Below are positions 1-7,648 of a stretch of DNA of 26,921 nt, piece by piece. This DNA comes from Spirogloea muscicola (lineage: Eukaryota > Streptophyta > Zygnematophyceae > Spirogloeales > Spirogloeaceae): positions 179,768 through 206,688 of the forward strand of contig WELB01000081.1 in assembly GCA_009602725.1 (NCBI GenBank), written 5' to 3'. Made by a program: the position numbers and the translations under genes. Within the stretch, counting starts at the first letter, position 1. Each line of letters starts with the position of its first letter. The notes under the pieces were generated by a model, which ran no database searches, had not been told where the DNA came from, and saw only the letters and a program-made list of their open reading frames with translations.

Positions 1-222
<222 letters not shown>

Positions 223-449
223 CGGGGACCTCCCACCGTCTGGGCACATGGTAGGACTGGTAGCCGCTACCGCCGGCGGCTGGCGGGCATGAGCTCCTTG
301 ATGTCAGTCCCAGCTGTCCCTTCCCTTCCGTTTCTCTTACAGCCGCTCTTTTGATATCAGCAGCTGCGTTCATGTCTACCTTCCCTAGCGCCATCCAGCC
401 CGCCTACTGTCTCTTCTGGACATACCGTGGCCTTGGAAGCAAAGAAACA

Positions 450-790
450 GCTCTTGCAATGTATGACAATGGCTCTGAGAGGCCAGCCCAAAGGAATGAA
501 CAAGGTCTAAAAGGACGGAAGGCACAGCGTACACGCAAGAGTTCTCCTTGACTTCTGCGAGTGGACGCTCAATGACCTCTAGTCAGCAAGTCTAGTCAGC
601 AACTGCAGATCAGAATAACTAGAGGGTGGAGAAGCGTAGCCCTGTCGGAACTTGGAGGCAGCAGCCAAGGCGCGGCCTGCCCGCAAGTGGAAGGCTCTCA
701 AGGCAAGGAATGCTGCAGGGAGATGGCAAGGCGCAGCCTATACACCCGAGCAAGCGACCCAATCTTGGAAAAACGTCCGCTAAGCCTACT
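450..790 (-). repeat. LINE-like 3' end, antisense, degraded
   Basis: The unit contains the recurring block GGCCAGCCCA-AAGGAA-GAACAAGGTCT (about 480-510) seen throughout this window. Further on (about 640-700) it has sequence matching the segment at 23908-23990. It reads as the reverse complement of the 3' UTR followed by the end of the coding region of a decayed non-LTR retrotransposon family. It has no intact frame. Confidence 0.55.
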
Positions 791-944
791 CAGAAGAGGG
801 CTGGCGGTTGTATCCATGTGCGACGCACTGATCTCGTCGCCACCACGCCTAATTTGGACCCCTGATTTTTTTTTGATTTGCGGCTCCTCACTGAATGTTA
901 CTAAATGATTCTTCCTACCGGCTAAGCTCTGAGACAGCGCTTCT

Positions 945-1175
945 GGCCCCTTCGAACTATGTCAATTCTTTTCGGGCTGGCTGTTCACACCACTTGCCCC
1001 CTTTTCCAGCTGCAAGATACTCCGACATGCGCCTGCTGACTTGGGGCTACTAAGCTCCCAATCACCGTAGCCACTTGCATAGCTGTGTGCTTTAGCGCCT
1101 TATTGGCCCTTAAGACTTAGTACATTATCCCTGGACTGGCTTCTCACAGCCCTCGCCCCCTTTGGAAGAGCCTTT
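945..1175 (+). repeat. Two LINE-like 3' ends in tandem, sense
   Basis: The first piece (945-1000) is 3' UTR only. The second (1001-1175) keeps the end of the coding region: a frame reading SDMRLLTWGY followed by TAA at about 1050, then the conserved UTR with GCATAGCTGTGTGC and the block CACAGCCCTCGCCCCCTTTG. The same C-terminal signature, SDLRLLTRGY then stop, recurs elsewhere in the window on both strands, which identifies the reading strand of the family. Confidence 0.6.
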
Positions 1176-1238
1176 TCACACATTCTCCTTGCAAAAACAG
1201 CGTATGGCTGGCTTTGGCCTCATTCTCAAAGCATTCGC

Positions 1239-1300
1239 GCCTTTCTCAGGCAAAGCTAGTGCAGAGATGGGGCTACATAGAGCGAAGCCCTATGCTAAGA
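1239..1300 (+). repeat. Short dispersed repeat, also at 13518-13571
   Basis: The segment CAGGCAAAGCTAGTGCAGAG with its following GGGGCTA and AAGCCCTA-GCTAAG parts is repeated, with substitutions, near 13518-13571. It lies beside LINE-like 3' UTR remnants at both places and is probably part of the same or a related element. Confidence 0.4.
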
Positions 1301-1379
1301 GGGCCGAAGGTGACAGTGCAACAGCCGGCATTGAAGACGAAGTGGACACATCATCAGGCCCGACCCCTGTGACGGGCAT

Positions 1380-1640
1380 GTCACTTATTGTGGATAGTCA
1401 TCAGACTCTGCTGCAGCTTACTCCAACTTGCGCTGCTGACTCGGGGTTGCTAAGCTCCCATTCGCTGTAGTCTCTTGCATAGCTGTGTGGCGCCTTCCAG
1501 CCCTTTGGACTTTCTTCATACTTTATGGGCTGGCCTTTCTCAGCCAGTGCCGTCAAATGGAAGAGCTACTTTTATTGGAGGAGCTCACTTCTTTGGAAGA
1601 GCCGCATTCTTTTGGAAGGAAGGAAGACTCTTCCGCAGAG
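1380..1640 (+). repeat. LINE-like 3' end, sense, degraded
   Basis: The end of the coding region is still visible by similarity to the other copies (about 1415-1450) but carries a premature stop. The 3' UTR follows with CTTGCATAGCTGTGTGG and GGGCTGGCCTTTCTCAGCC. The last part repeats the GGAAGAGC motif several times. Confidence 0.5.
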
Positions 1641-1647
1641 GGCGATG

Positions 1648-1842
1648 GCTGTGAGGCATCACAGTGCGGGCTGCAAGGAGCCCTGCCAGGATGCGCTCCA
1701 TCAGATGCCATGCCGTGGTGACGTCAATGGCTGCCAGTGGGTCATCAAGGAACAAGATTGGCGCAGCACTGTAGCATGCCCACGCATGGCTCACCCTCGC
1801 CTTCCGGCCGCCGCTCAGATTCACGGCCCGTTCTCCCTGGAA
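1648..1842 (-). pseudogene. ABCC-type (MRP) ABC transporter NBD fragment
   Basis: Reading the minus strand gives an ABC signature motif (GERAVNLSGGRKARVS), then a Walker B segment (ILFLDDPLAAID), then a HLMERILAGLL stretch and a degenerate H-loop region (PHSH). This order and the LDDPLAAID form are typical of the first nucleotide-binding domain of ABCC/MRP transporters. No Walker A motif or membrane domain lies nearby, and LINE-like remnants flank it on both sides. Family members normally exceed 1200 residues; only about 65 are here. It is best read as an exon fragment moved or stranded in the repeat block. Confidence 0.65.
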
Positions 1843-1929
1843 TGAACATTGCGCACAGCCAGACCTCAGCTTCAAGTTTCGCCAACCCAGACTTCTAAAT
1901 TCAGACTTCAGACTTCAAAAATTCGATAT

Positions 1930-1990
1930 TCATTTCTGGGCTGGCCAAGCACAGCCATCGCCCTCTACTGGAATCTTCCCCGCTTCCAAA
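1930..1990 (+). repeat. LINE-like 3' UTR fragment, sense
   Basis: It contains GGGCTGGCCAAGCACAGCC followed by ATCGCCCTCTACTGGAA, the terminal block of the family UTR. It immediately precedes a block of antisense copies. Confidence 0.45.
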
Positions 1991-1999
1991 AGAAAAAGG

Positions 2000-2310
2000 C
2001 TCTTCCAACGGAGTGAGCTCTTCCAACAGACAACAGCTCTTCAACATTTACGGCAATGGCTGTGACAGGCCAGGTCAAAACGAATGAACAAGGTTCAAAT
2101 AGCCGAAATGGCGTCAAAAGCACACAGCTATGCAAGAGACTACAGCGAAATGCGCTTAGTAACCCCGAGTCAGCAGCCGCAAGTCGGAGTAACCTGCAGT
2201 TGCAAAAGAGGCAACCCGACGAGACCCAGAAGCAGCAGCCGTAACACGGCCTGCCCGCACGTGCACTGCGTGAGCCAGGGACCGTTGGAAGGAGATGGAT
2301 AGAAGGGGGC
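2000..2310 (-). repeat. LINE-like 3' end, antisense
   Basis: Read on the minus strand, this piece has an open C-terminal segment including SLAHAVHVRAGRV and ending SDLRLLTRGY then stop (about 2156-2290). The UTR follows down to about 2010. It is one of the better-preserved ends of the family. No reverse transcriptase domain remains, so it is strongly 5'-truncated. Confidence 0.6.
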
Positions 2311-2800
2311 GGGGGCTGTGAACGAAAGTGGCTCTTCCAGAAAAAGAAAAGGAAATCTCTCCCAGATGGGCCGAGGGCAGTGAAAAGCCAGCCCGAAAAA
2401 ATTGACAACTTCCGAAGGGGCCAAAGAACATAAGCAAGCAAGGAGCACATTGGAGATCACTTTAGTAACCTCTGCTTTGTAAGCGCAAGTCAGGAAACCT
2501 AGCCGCCGGAAAGGAAGTGGCATTTACAAAGAAGAAGAAGAAGTGGCTCTCCCAATGGGGGCAAGGGCTGTGAGAAGCCAGCCCGAAAAGAATTGACAAG
2601 GTTCGAAGGGGCCAAACTACGAGCTAAGCAGCGACTGCGGGGCCTGAAGAGGCTATGGCAGAACGGGGGAGGATGGACCGCTTAGTAGTTACGAGTGAGG
2701 AGCCTCACATCCGACAGACTAGCTGCCGGTAAACTATCCCCCTGACGAAAGCCGGAGGCCGCAGCGAGAGCACGGCCAGCACGCAGATGCAAGGCGTGGG
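2310..2800 (-). repeat. Two LINE-like 3' UTR units in tandem, antisense
   Basis: Two successive units (about 2310-2520 and 2535-2790) each begin with the GTGGCTCT-CC block and continue through GCCAGCCCGAAAA, TTGACAA and CGAAGGGGCCAAA. The second is closely similar to the unit at 3410-3625, including AACGGGGGAGGATGGACC and GACAGACTAGCTGC. Confidence 0.6.
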
Positions 2801-2834
2801 CCATGGACCGCTATTTACAAAGGGGGCGAGGGCT

Positions 2835-3190
2835 GTGACAGCAGAAGCTCGCCCAATGTAAGAAGGTGGCTGGGAAAGCCCAGCCCAAAACGAATGGACA
2901 AGGTCCAAAGAGCCGAAGGCACCTGAAGCACACAGCTATGCAGACTACCGCAGATGGAAGCTTAGTAATCACGAGTGAGCAGCAGCAAGTCGGAGTGACT
3001 CGCAGCTGGGAAAGAAGCACCTCGCCGAGACCCAGAAGCAGCAGCCATAGCGCGGCCGCCCGCAAGTGGACTGCGTGAGCCAGGGAGCTTTGGAAAGGGC
3101 CAGAGAGCCGCATGCGCAATTCCTGGGCAAGCGACCCGGCACCGTTGAGGCCGGGCAGCTCCCCGTGCGGACCCTGCCGACGATCAGCTG
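2835..3190 (-). repeat. LINE-like 3' end, antisense, with C-terminal coding remnant
   Basis: Minus-strand reading gives GAGSLAQELRMRLSG followed by SSLAHAVHLRA, homologous to AAGSLAQVYRMRLSVSLQRS read on the plus strand near 22650. The piece is very similar to 22966-23230. The UTR runs down to about 2840. Confidence 0.6.
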
Positions 3191-3224
3191 GTCAGCTGTG
3201 AAGAGCTAGCCCAAACAGTGACAT

Positions 3225-3625
3225 TGTCCCAAAAGAAAATGGAAATGTGGTTCTTTCAAAAAGAGGGAGGGTGTAAACAGCCAGCCCGAACAAGACTGAC
3301 AAGGTCCGAAGGGGCCGAGAGGCTCCTTAACTTGTACGGTTTGTACGGTCCCCTTACGGTCCCCTTGACTTGTACTTGTACGGGCACATCAATGGCGCTG
3401 CGAAACACCATGTTACATGAAGAAGTAGCACTCAGAATGGGGGCAAGGGCTGTGAAAAGCCAGCCCGAAAAGCATTGACAAAGGTTCGAAGGGGCCAAAT
3501 GATGGAGGGGCCTAAAAAGCGCTAAGCAGCTATTAAGGGGCCTGAAGATGCTATGTCAGAACGGGGGAGGATGGACCACTCAGTAACTACGAGTGAGGAG
3601 CCTCAAATCCGACAGACTAGCTGCG
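3225..3625 (-). repeat. LINE-like 3' UTR units, antisense, with a short tandem repeat
   Basis: Units lie at about 3225-3335 and 3410-3625. Between them, about 3335-3385, is a small internal array of TTGTACGGT/CCCCTTACGGT motifs. The second unit ends within about 20 bases of the start of RHD3 homology at 3642, so this element borders the RHD3 fragment. Confidence 0.55.
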
Positions 3626-3641
3626 AAACACCGTGGTACAG

Positions 3642-4600
3642 ACCTGGGACAGCGACGTCAAGCCCGAGCAGTATGCAGCTGTGCCGCTCAGCAACTTTTC
3701 AACGTGAGCAGTCCTTGCGCGCGCCACTTCCGGCTAAGCCCTTGCACTTTCTTTGCGTCATTCATTCATTTATCTGAGCTCGCCAATGACAGCCATCGCC
3801 CACCATTAAAATAGTCTTTCTTCACTTTCATTTGCCTGCTGCCACCCCAAGCAGAGCAGCTGAGGTTGACCTGCACTCCCGCCCTTGCCCGCAGGTAGAT
3901 GTGACGGCGCTGGCCAACTTCGAGGATGAGGAGGAGCTCTTCAAGGAGCAGGTGGTGGACCTGCGGGCGCGTTTCATGTTAATGCGATCGCACCGGGAGG
4001 GCTGGCAGGAGACCAGCACAAAGTCTTAACGTGGTCGGCTTTTGCAACAATTGTGCAGAAAATGTGGTGCAATATCCGACAATCATGCGGCGTCGACCTC
4101 CCCGTCCACAAGGTGCACCTGCACTTGGACATGAATCAGAGGCTGAGGAGAGTCTCCTTAAGGTGGTGAGGGGGTACAAGTTGGAGAGGAGCGAGGCTGA
4201 GCAGATGGTGGCAAAGCTGACAGCTGCTGGAGAGAGTGCATCAGGCAATGTGCACGTGAGGGAGCCAACGATGCCCTGATCGGAATGGTGCACAGGTGGG
4301 CAGTCTGGACGTTTACCCAGGGCCAATAATCAATGCACTGGAGCTCGTCTGCCTTTGACTGACGTGCTGTGCCATTTGACGTCTGTGTCAGATTCTATAT
4401 GGTGTTTAGGTTGGATGCCAATGGTGTGCAGCGGATCTGGCATGGCAAAAGATTCGTTTTCTCTGCGGTGGGCAGCAGTGGGCTGCCTGGACCTTGTTTA
4501 CTGGAGGTGCTGTGCCGATATAGGGCCTCATGTCACAAAGGCCTTGGCTACAGGATACTTGCGCAGCTTCGTAGTGCGGAATATATACGAACTAAGGCAT
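3642..4600 (+). pseudogene. RHD3/SEY1 copy A, rearranged fragment
   Basis: This matches exons of copy D (exon numbers as in the 15095-20057 entry). Exon 8 is at 3642-3703, with a 1-base loss. Exon 9 is at 3895-4112; it keeps VDVTALANF and ELFKEQVVDLRARF, then loses frame and reaches a stop at about 4027. The sequence next jumps to a diverged exon 14 (about 4133-4295, LLKVVRGYKLE-EAEQM) and exon 15 (4392-4467, FYMVFRLDA). Homology to intron 15 continues to about 4580. Intron sequence is retained, so this came from DNA duplication. Exons 10-13 are missing in this orientation; part of exons 11-12 lies inverted just downstream. Intron 8 also carries a short insertion. It cannot encode a GTPase. 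Confidence 0.85.
3745..3835. mobile_element. Small insertion in intron 8 of RHD3 copy A
   Basis: Compared with the same intron in copy B, about 80 extra bases separate CGGCTAAGCCCTT from TGCCTGCTGCCACC. The insert is flanked by near-identical CACTTTCTTTGC (3745-3756) and CACTTTCATTTGC (3823-3835), which look like a target-site duplication. Inside is GAGCTCGCCAATGACAGCC followed by ATCGCCCACC, resembling the terminal UTR block of the LINE-like family in sense orientation. Confidence 0.45.
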
Positions 4601-4668
4601 GTTAAGCACTTCGGATGGAAGATGTCCCACCTCGGCCTCCTTGGCAGGAAAAGCGAGCCTCTGCGAAG

Positions 4669-4882
4669 TAGGAGGAGCTCGCGCTTGCTGCTGCGGACGC
4701 CCTCGTCAAAGTACGCTGCCTCCGCATTGTACCTGCAGAGCAACCACAATCGGCTCAACTCTAGCATCGGTGGCCGCAGCCGCCTCTTGCAACGTAGCAT
4801 TACAGCCGGCAGCACGCATGCATATCCCTCAATGCAGTGCTCCAGATTTTCAGATGCCTGACGCCTGAAGCCATCCACAGCC
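4669..4882 (-). pseudogene. Inverted RHD3 exon 11-12 fragment
   Basis: On the minus strand, 4882-4826 matches RHD3 exon 11 (AVDGF-RQAS then LEHCIEG). An intron remnant follows, and 4733-4669 matches the first part of exon 12, [20 protein letters not shown], with the CTGCAG acceptor still present. The exon 11 donor has changed from GT to AT. The piece is opposite in orientation to every other RHD3 segment here. These are the exons missing from copy A, so an internal inversion or templated rearrangement is likely. Confidence 0.8.
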
Positions 4883-5018
4883 CCGGCCTGCCGAGGGCGG
4901 CGGCGGCGGCGGTGGCGGGGGCGGGCCACGGCTGTGGATGGCTTCGGGCATCAGGCATCTGACATTCTGGTGCACTGCATCGAGGGGTATGCATGCGTGC
5001 TGCCGTCTGTGGTGCTAC
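4794..5018. repeat. Imperfect palindrome of RHD3 exon 11, ~89-base arms
   Basis: The left arm (4794-4882) and right arm (4930-5018) are inverted copies of the same RHD3 exon 11/intron 11 segment. A 47-base GC-rich spacer rich in GGC separates them. The right arm reads plus-strand exon 11 (AVDGFGHQAS, HCIEG) with a donor at 4987. Arms diverge by scattered substitutions. The structure could extrude a hairpin and is a classic source of instability. Confidence 0.85.
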
Positions 5019-5046
5019 TATGCAAGATGCAGCTCTGCAGAGCAAT

Positions 5047-5047
<1 letters not shown>

Positions 5048-5080
<33 letters not shown>

Positions 5081-5085
5081 CGCGG
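5048..5085. repeat. (GGC)n simple repeat
   Basis: About eleven GGC units end in GGCCGCGGCG. Similar runs occur in the PHD exon (about 5541-5573), at 7583-7619 and at 15054-15090. Confidence 0.9.
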
Positions 5086-5109
5086 CGCCTTTGGCTGAGC
5101 GCACCGCCA

Positions 5110-5156
5110 GCCAAACCCTAATCTTAATCTCTCAACCCTAAGTACGAAACCCTAAG
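5110..5156. repeat. Degenerate telomere-type repeats (CCCTAAA strand)
   Basis: Three matches to AAACCCTAA or a close form fall within 47 bases: CCAAACCCTAATC, CTCAACCCTAAG and GAAACCCTAAG. The plant and green-algal telomere unit is TTTAGGG. They lie between the end of the RHD3 palindrome and the truncated PHD gene, marking a probable rearrangement joint. Confidence 0.6.
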
Positions 5157-5175
5157 ATACACCGGCGTGGCGCAG

Positions 5176-6882
5176 GTTCATGCGCGTGCGGCACACCGTG
5201 GGCGGCCAGCCGGTGCGCGGCTCCCTCGCCCAGCCCGCCGTCTTCCGCATCCCCGTCGCCGACCAGGTCCCGGCTTTGCCATCCCCATCCGGCCCTCCCC
5301 TCGGCGAGCTCAGCCTCTCCGTCGCTGCCGCACATGATGTACAATGAATCAGCAACAACTACAATGATATTGTGATATTTAGGAATTTTCACAATAAGCA
5401 TAACAACAATGACAATAACCACAATAACAACATAACAATAGAACCATGAGAAGATTCTAGGTTGCGCGGCTCACGCCCGAGCGGCTGCGGCTGCTCCGGT
5501 GGTCGCCAGGTGTACGAGCTGAGCGAGGAGGAGCAGCTGTCTGCGGCGGCGGCGGCGGCGGCGGCGGCGGCGTACGGCGACGCCGTGTGCGCCGAGTGCC
5601 GCGAGGCCGGCGACGACGGCCTGCTGCTCCTGTGCGACAGCTGCGATGGCGCGGCGCACACATACTGCGTCGGCCTCGGCCGCCGCGTACCCGTTGGCAG
5701 CTGGCACTGCCGGGTAGCCCACACTGAACTCACTTATGGCTCCCTTATCTTAATGACACCATAATTCCAAGACCTTAACCAGATGATAGTAACACTGGCG
5801 AGCGGCTGTGGCTGCCGGCGTTGGCCTGCGCTGCACAGGCATGCCGGGCTAGTGAGGAGCCAGCACAGTCGTGCGTGGGCGTGCATGATGACGGCGACGA
5901 CGGCGAGTCCAAGATCGGCGCCAGCGACAACAGCGACGCCGACTACTCGCCAGCCGCGGCGGAGGGCAGCGGCAACAGCGAGGAGGAGGTGGAGGAGGAG
6001 AGCGAGGCTGGCGACGGGGATCTGATGCCGCTCAGCACGATCGCCGCCTCACTGCAGAGCGCCGCCGGCAAGCGGCGGCGCGCCCGCAGCCGGGCCAGAG
6101 TGGCAGCAGCACTGCCTCCGGCGCGCCGCTGCCGCCTCCGGTCAGCGCGGGGAACACAAACTGCCGGCTCACGGGGACTGGCTCGGGAATCGGTGGCGGC
6201 GGTGGCGGGGTCAGCTCTCCGACGGTCGTGGCCAGCGGCGGCAACGTCGGTCGCCGATGACCTCGGCTGGCGCTCCAGGGGCGCAGCAGCGGTGGCCCGC
6301 ACGGTCGGCCAGCAGCGTCGGCTGCAGCAGCGCGTCCAGAGCCTGCGGGACAACTGGCAGCTCATACGCAACGGCATCCTGGACTTCCGCGCAGCGGAGA
6401 CGGCGGCAGCGGCATCTGCAGCAGCACCACGTTGGCGCGGGGGCTGCAGCTCAAGGGCTTCGCCAGCAGCAGCCGGGAGCACAAGCCGGCCGGCAGCAAG
6501 GACGGTGGCGGCGGCAGCGACAGCATCCAGTCGGGCCGGTCGGACGGCGGCGTGCGGGGAGGACGACGACGTTGCGCGGGCCTGGGCAACGCTCGACCGG
6601 GCCCGTGCAACACTGAGCGCTGTGAGCAGCAGCAGAGACGGCGTTGGTGGCCGCCGGCGTAGCAAGACCTTGGTGACACCGCAGTCCCGCCCGCCCACTT
6701 CGTCAAAAAGCAAATGGCTGCCCTGTGCCACGTTGTCGTCCTCGGCTGGCGCCGTTGGCGGTGGCCGCGAGCCTTTGCCCTGCCGCAGCTCCGGGGCAAG
6801 CTCCACGGCCAGCAGGCAGCACAAAGGCCTCGCCACTGCCCGCATCAGAGCTCGGCAACCACTCCAGCGGCCTGCGCCATAA
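5176..6882 (+). CDS. PHD-finger protein, 5'-truncated (plant PHD/RING-like)
   Basis: Three exons are visible. 5176-5266 reads RFMRVRHTVGG, ending AVFRIPVADQ. 5510-5713 begins VYELSEEEQL, then a poly-Ala run, then the PHD finger. 5839-6882 completes the finger and continues to TAA 6880-6882. The finger is C4HC3: exon-2 residues C27, C30, C42, C45, H50, C53 and C67, plus the Cys two codons into the last exon (WHCRAC). PHD fingers usually read histone H3 tails. In remembered plant homologues the segment VPERDQVYQPSE joins an upstream RING to this finger, matching IPVADQ|VYELSEEE here. The RING is absent; telomere-like sequence lies directly upstream. Acidic (SEEEVEEESE) and basic (KRRRARSRAR) stretches follow, then QQRVQSLRDNWQLIRNGIL and DDVARAWATLDRARATL, both family-like. 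Undetected introns in the long last exon are possible. The gene is either 5'-broken or its first exons are elsewhere. Confidence 0.7.
5345..5450. repeat. A/C-rich low-complexity tract in a PHD intron
   Basis: The intron holds AACAACAATGACAATAACC-type sequence, unlike the GC-rich exons around it. No coding or RNA signal is seen. Confidence 0.6.
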
Positions 6883-7583
6883 ACCTGACCTGCGCTGACC
6901 CGGGCTGGCCGCCACCACCACTGATCTCTATGGGCGCAGCGGCTGCAGCGTCCCCATGGCTAAGATGCCACAATGTGAGCTCGCCACTGCTGACGCCTTC
7001 TACTGCTGACGCCTTCTAAGTGATAAGCATGCTCTTAGGAAAGACCTATGCCCTCAGATTGTTCGATTTGTATCTGTATGATGCGCGTAAGCAAGTTTCG
7101 CATAGTGCCGGCCGTAATACCATTGCACCGGTTCTACTGTGCAGGNAGCCGCTCCCCCGGCCCGCTGCCGTCCTCGAGCCCTCGCAACGACTGCTCGCGA
7201 GCCAGCGCCGGACCTCCGCCGGCTCTCCGGAGCTGCTCACCGCCGCCGCCGCCGCGCCTGAGCGCCGCCGCATGGCCGTCAGCAGCCGCCGCATGCACGC
7301 CGCCGTCATCAGCGGGGGCTACCGAAGGAGCTGACGGAGCTCGGCGACGGCATACCGGCGGCTCCGCCAGGCCAGGTTTTCTGGCTACACCGATGCGGCT
7401 CAGCATCTGCATGCCATTGAGATGCGTGAGCCCGAGGATGGTGCCGCAAGTCGCGGGCCACATCCGGCGGCGCCGGCGGGCGAGGAGGGAGGGCGGAGGC
7501 GGTCACGCCCCCCGGTTCGAGGTTTTGAAGGCTCAGAGGTCCTGGGAGTTGGAGCGGGAGCGAGGAGGTAGCACCTGCGCCCG

Positions 7584-7614
<31 letters not shown>

Positions 7615-7648
7615 CGGCTGACGCTGCGGCTGAGCTGCGGCGGCGCAG
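6883..7648. other. No assigned gene; contains one N and GCC repeats
   Basis: GC-rich sequence runs between the PHD stop and the first RHD3 exon of copy B. An N at 7146 probably marks an assembly gap. Several long frames exist on both strands, but they are rich in Arg, Ala and Pro and match nothing recognised. (GCC)n lies at 7583-7619. No equivalent of RHD3 exon 1 was found here. Confidence 0.6.

Noticed and set aside
2590-2620. GGTTCGAAGGGGCC resembling a tRNA B box (SINE-like)
   Set aside because: The CC expected at the end of a B box is missing, and no A box or cloverleaf is visible; the motif is just part of the LINE-like UTR.
450-3625. CRISPR-like array from regularly recurring UTR units
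   Set aside because: Units are long, diverged, irregularly spaced and present in both orientations, and the genome is eukaryotic.
5943-6845. 300-codon minus-strand frame
   Set aside because: It is the GC-rich shadow of the PHD gene; the plus-strand frame has the C4HC3 finger and family-like helices.
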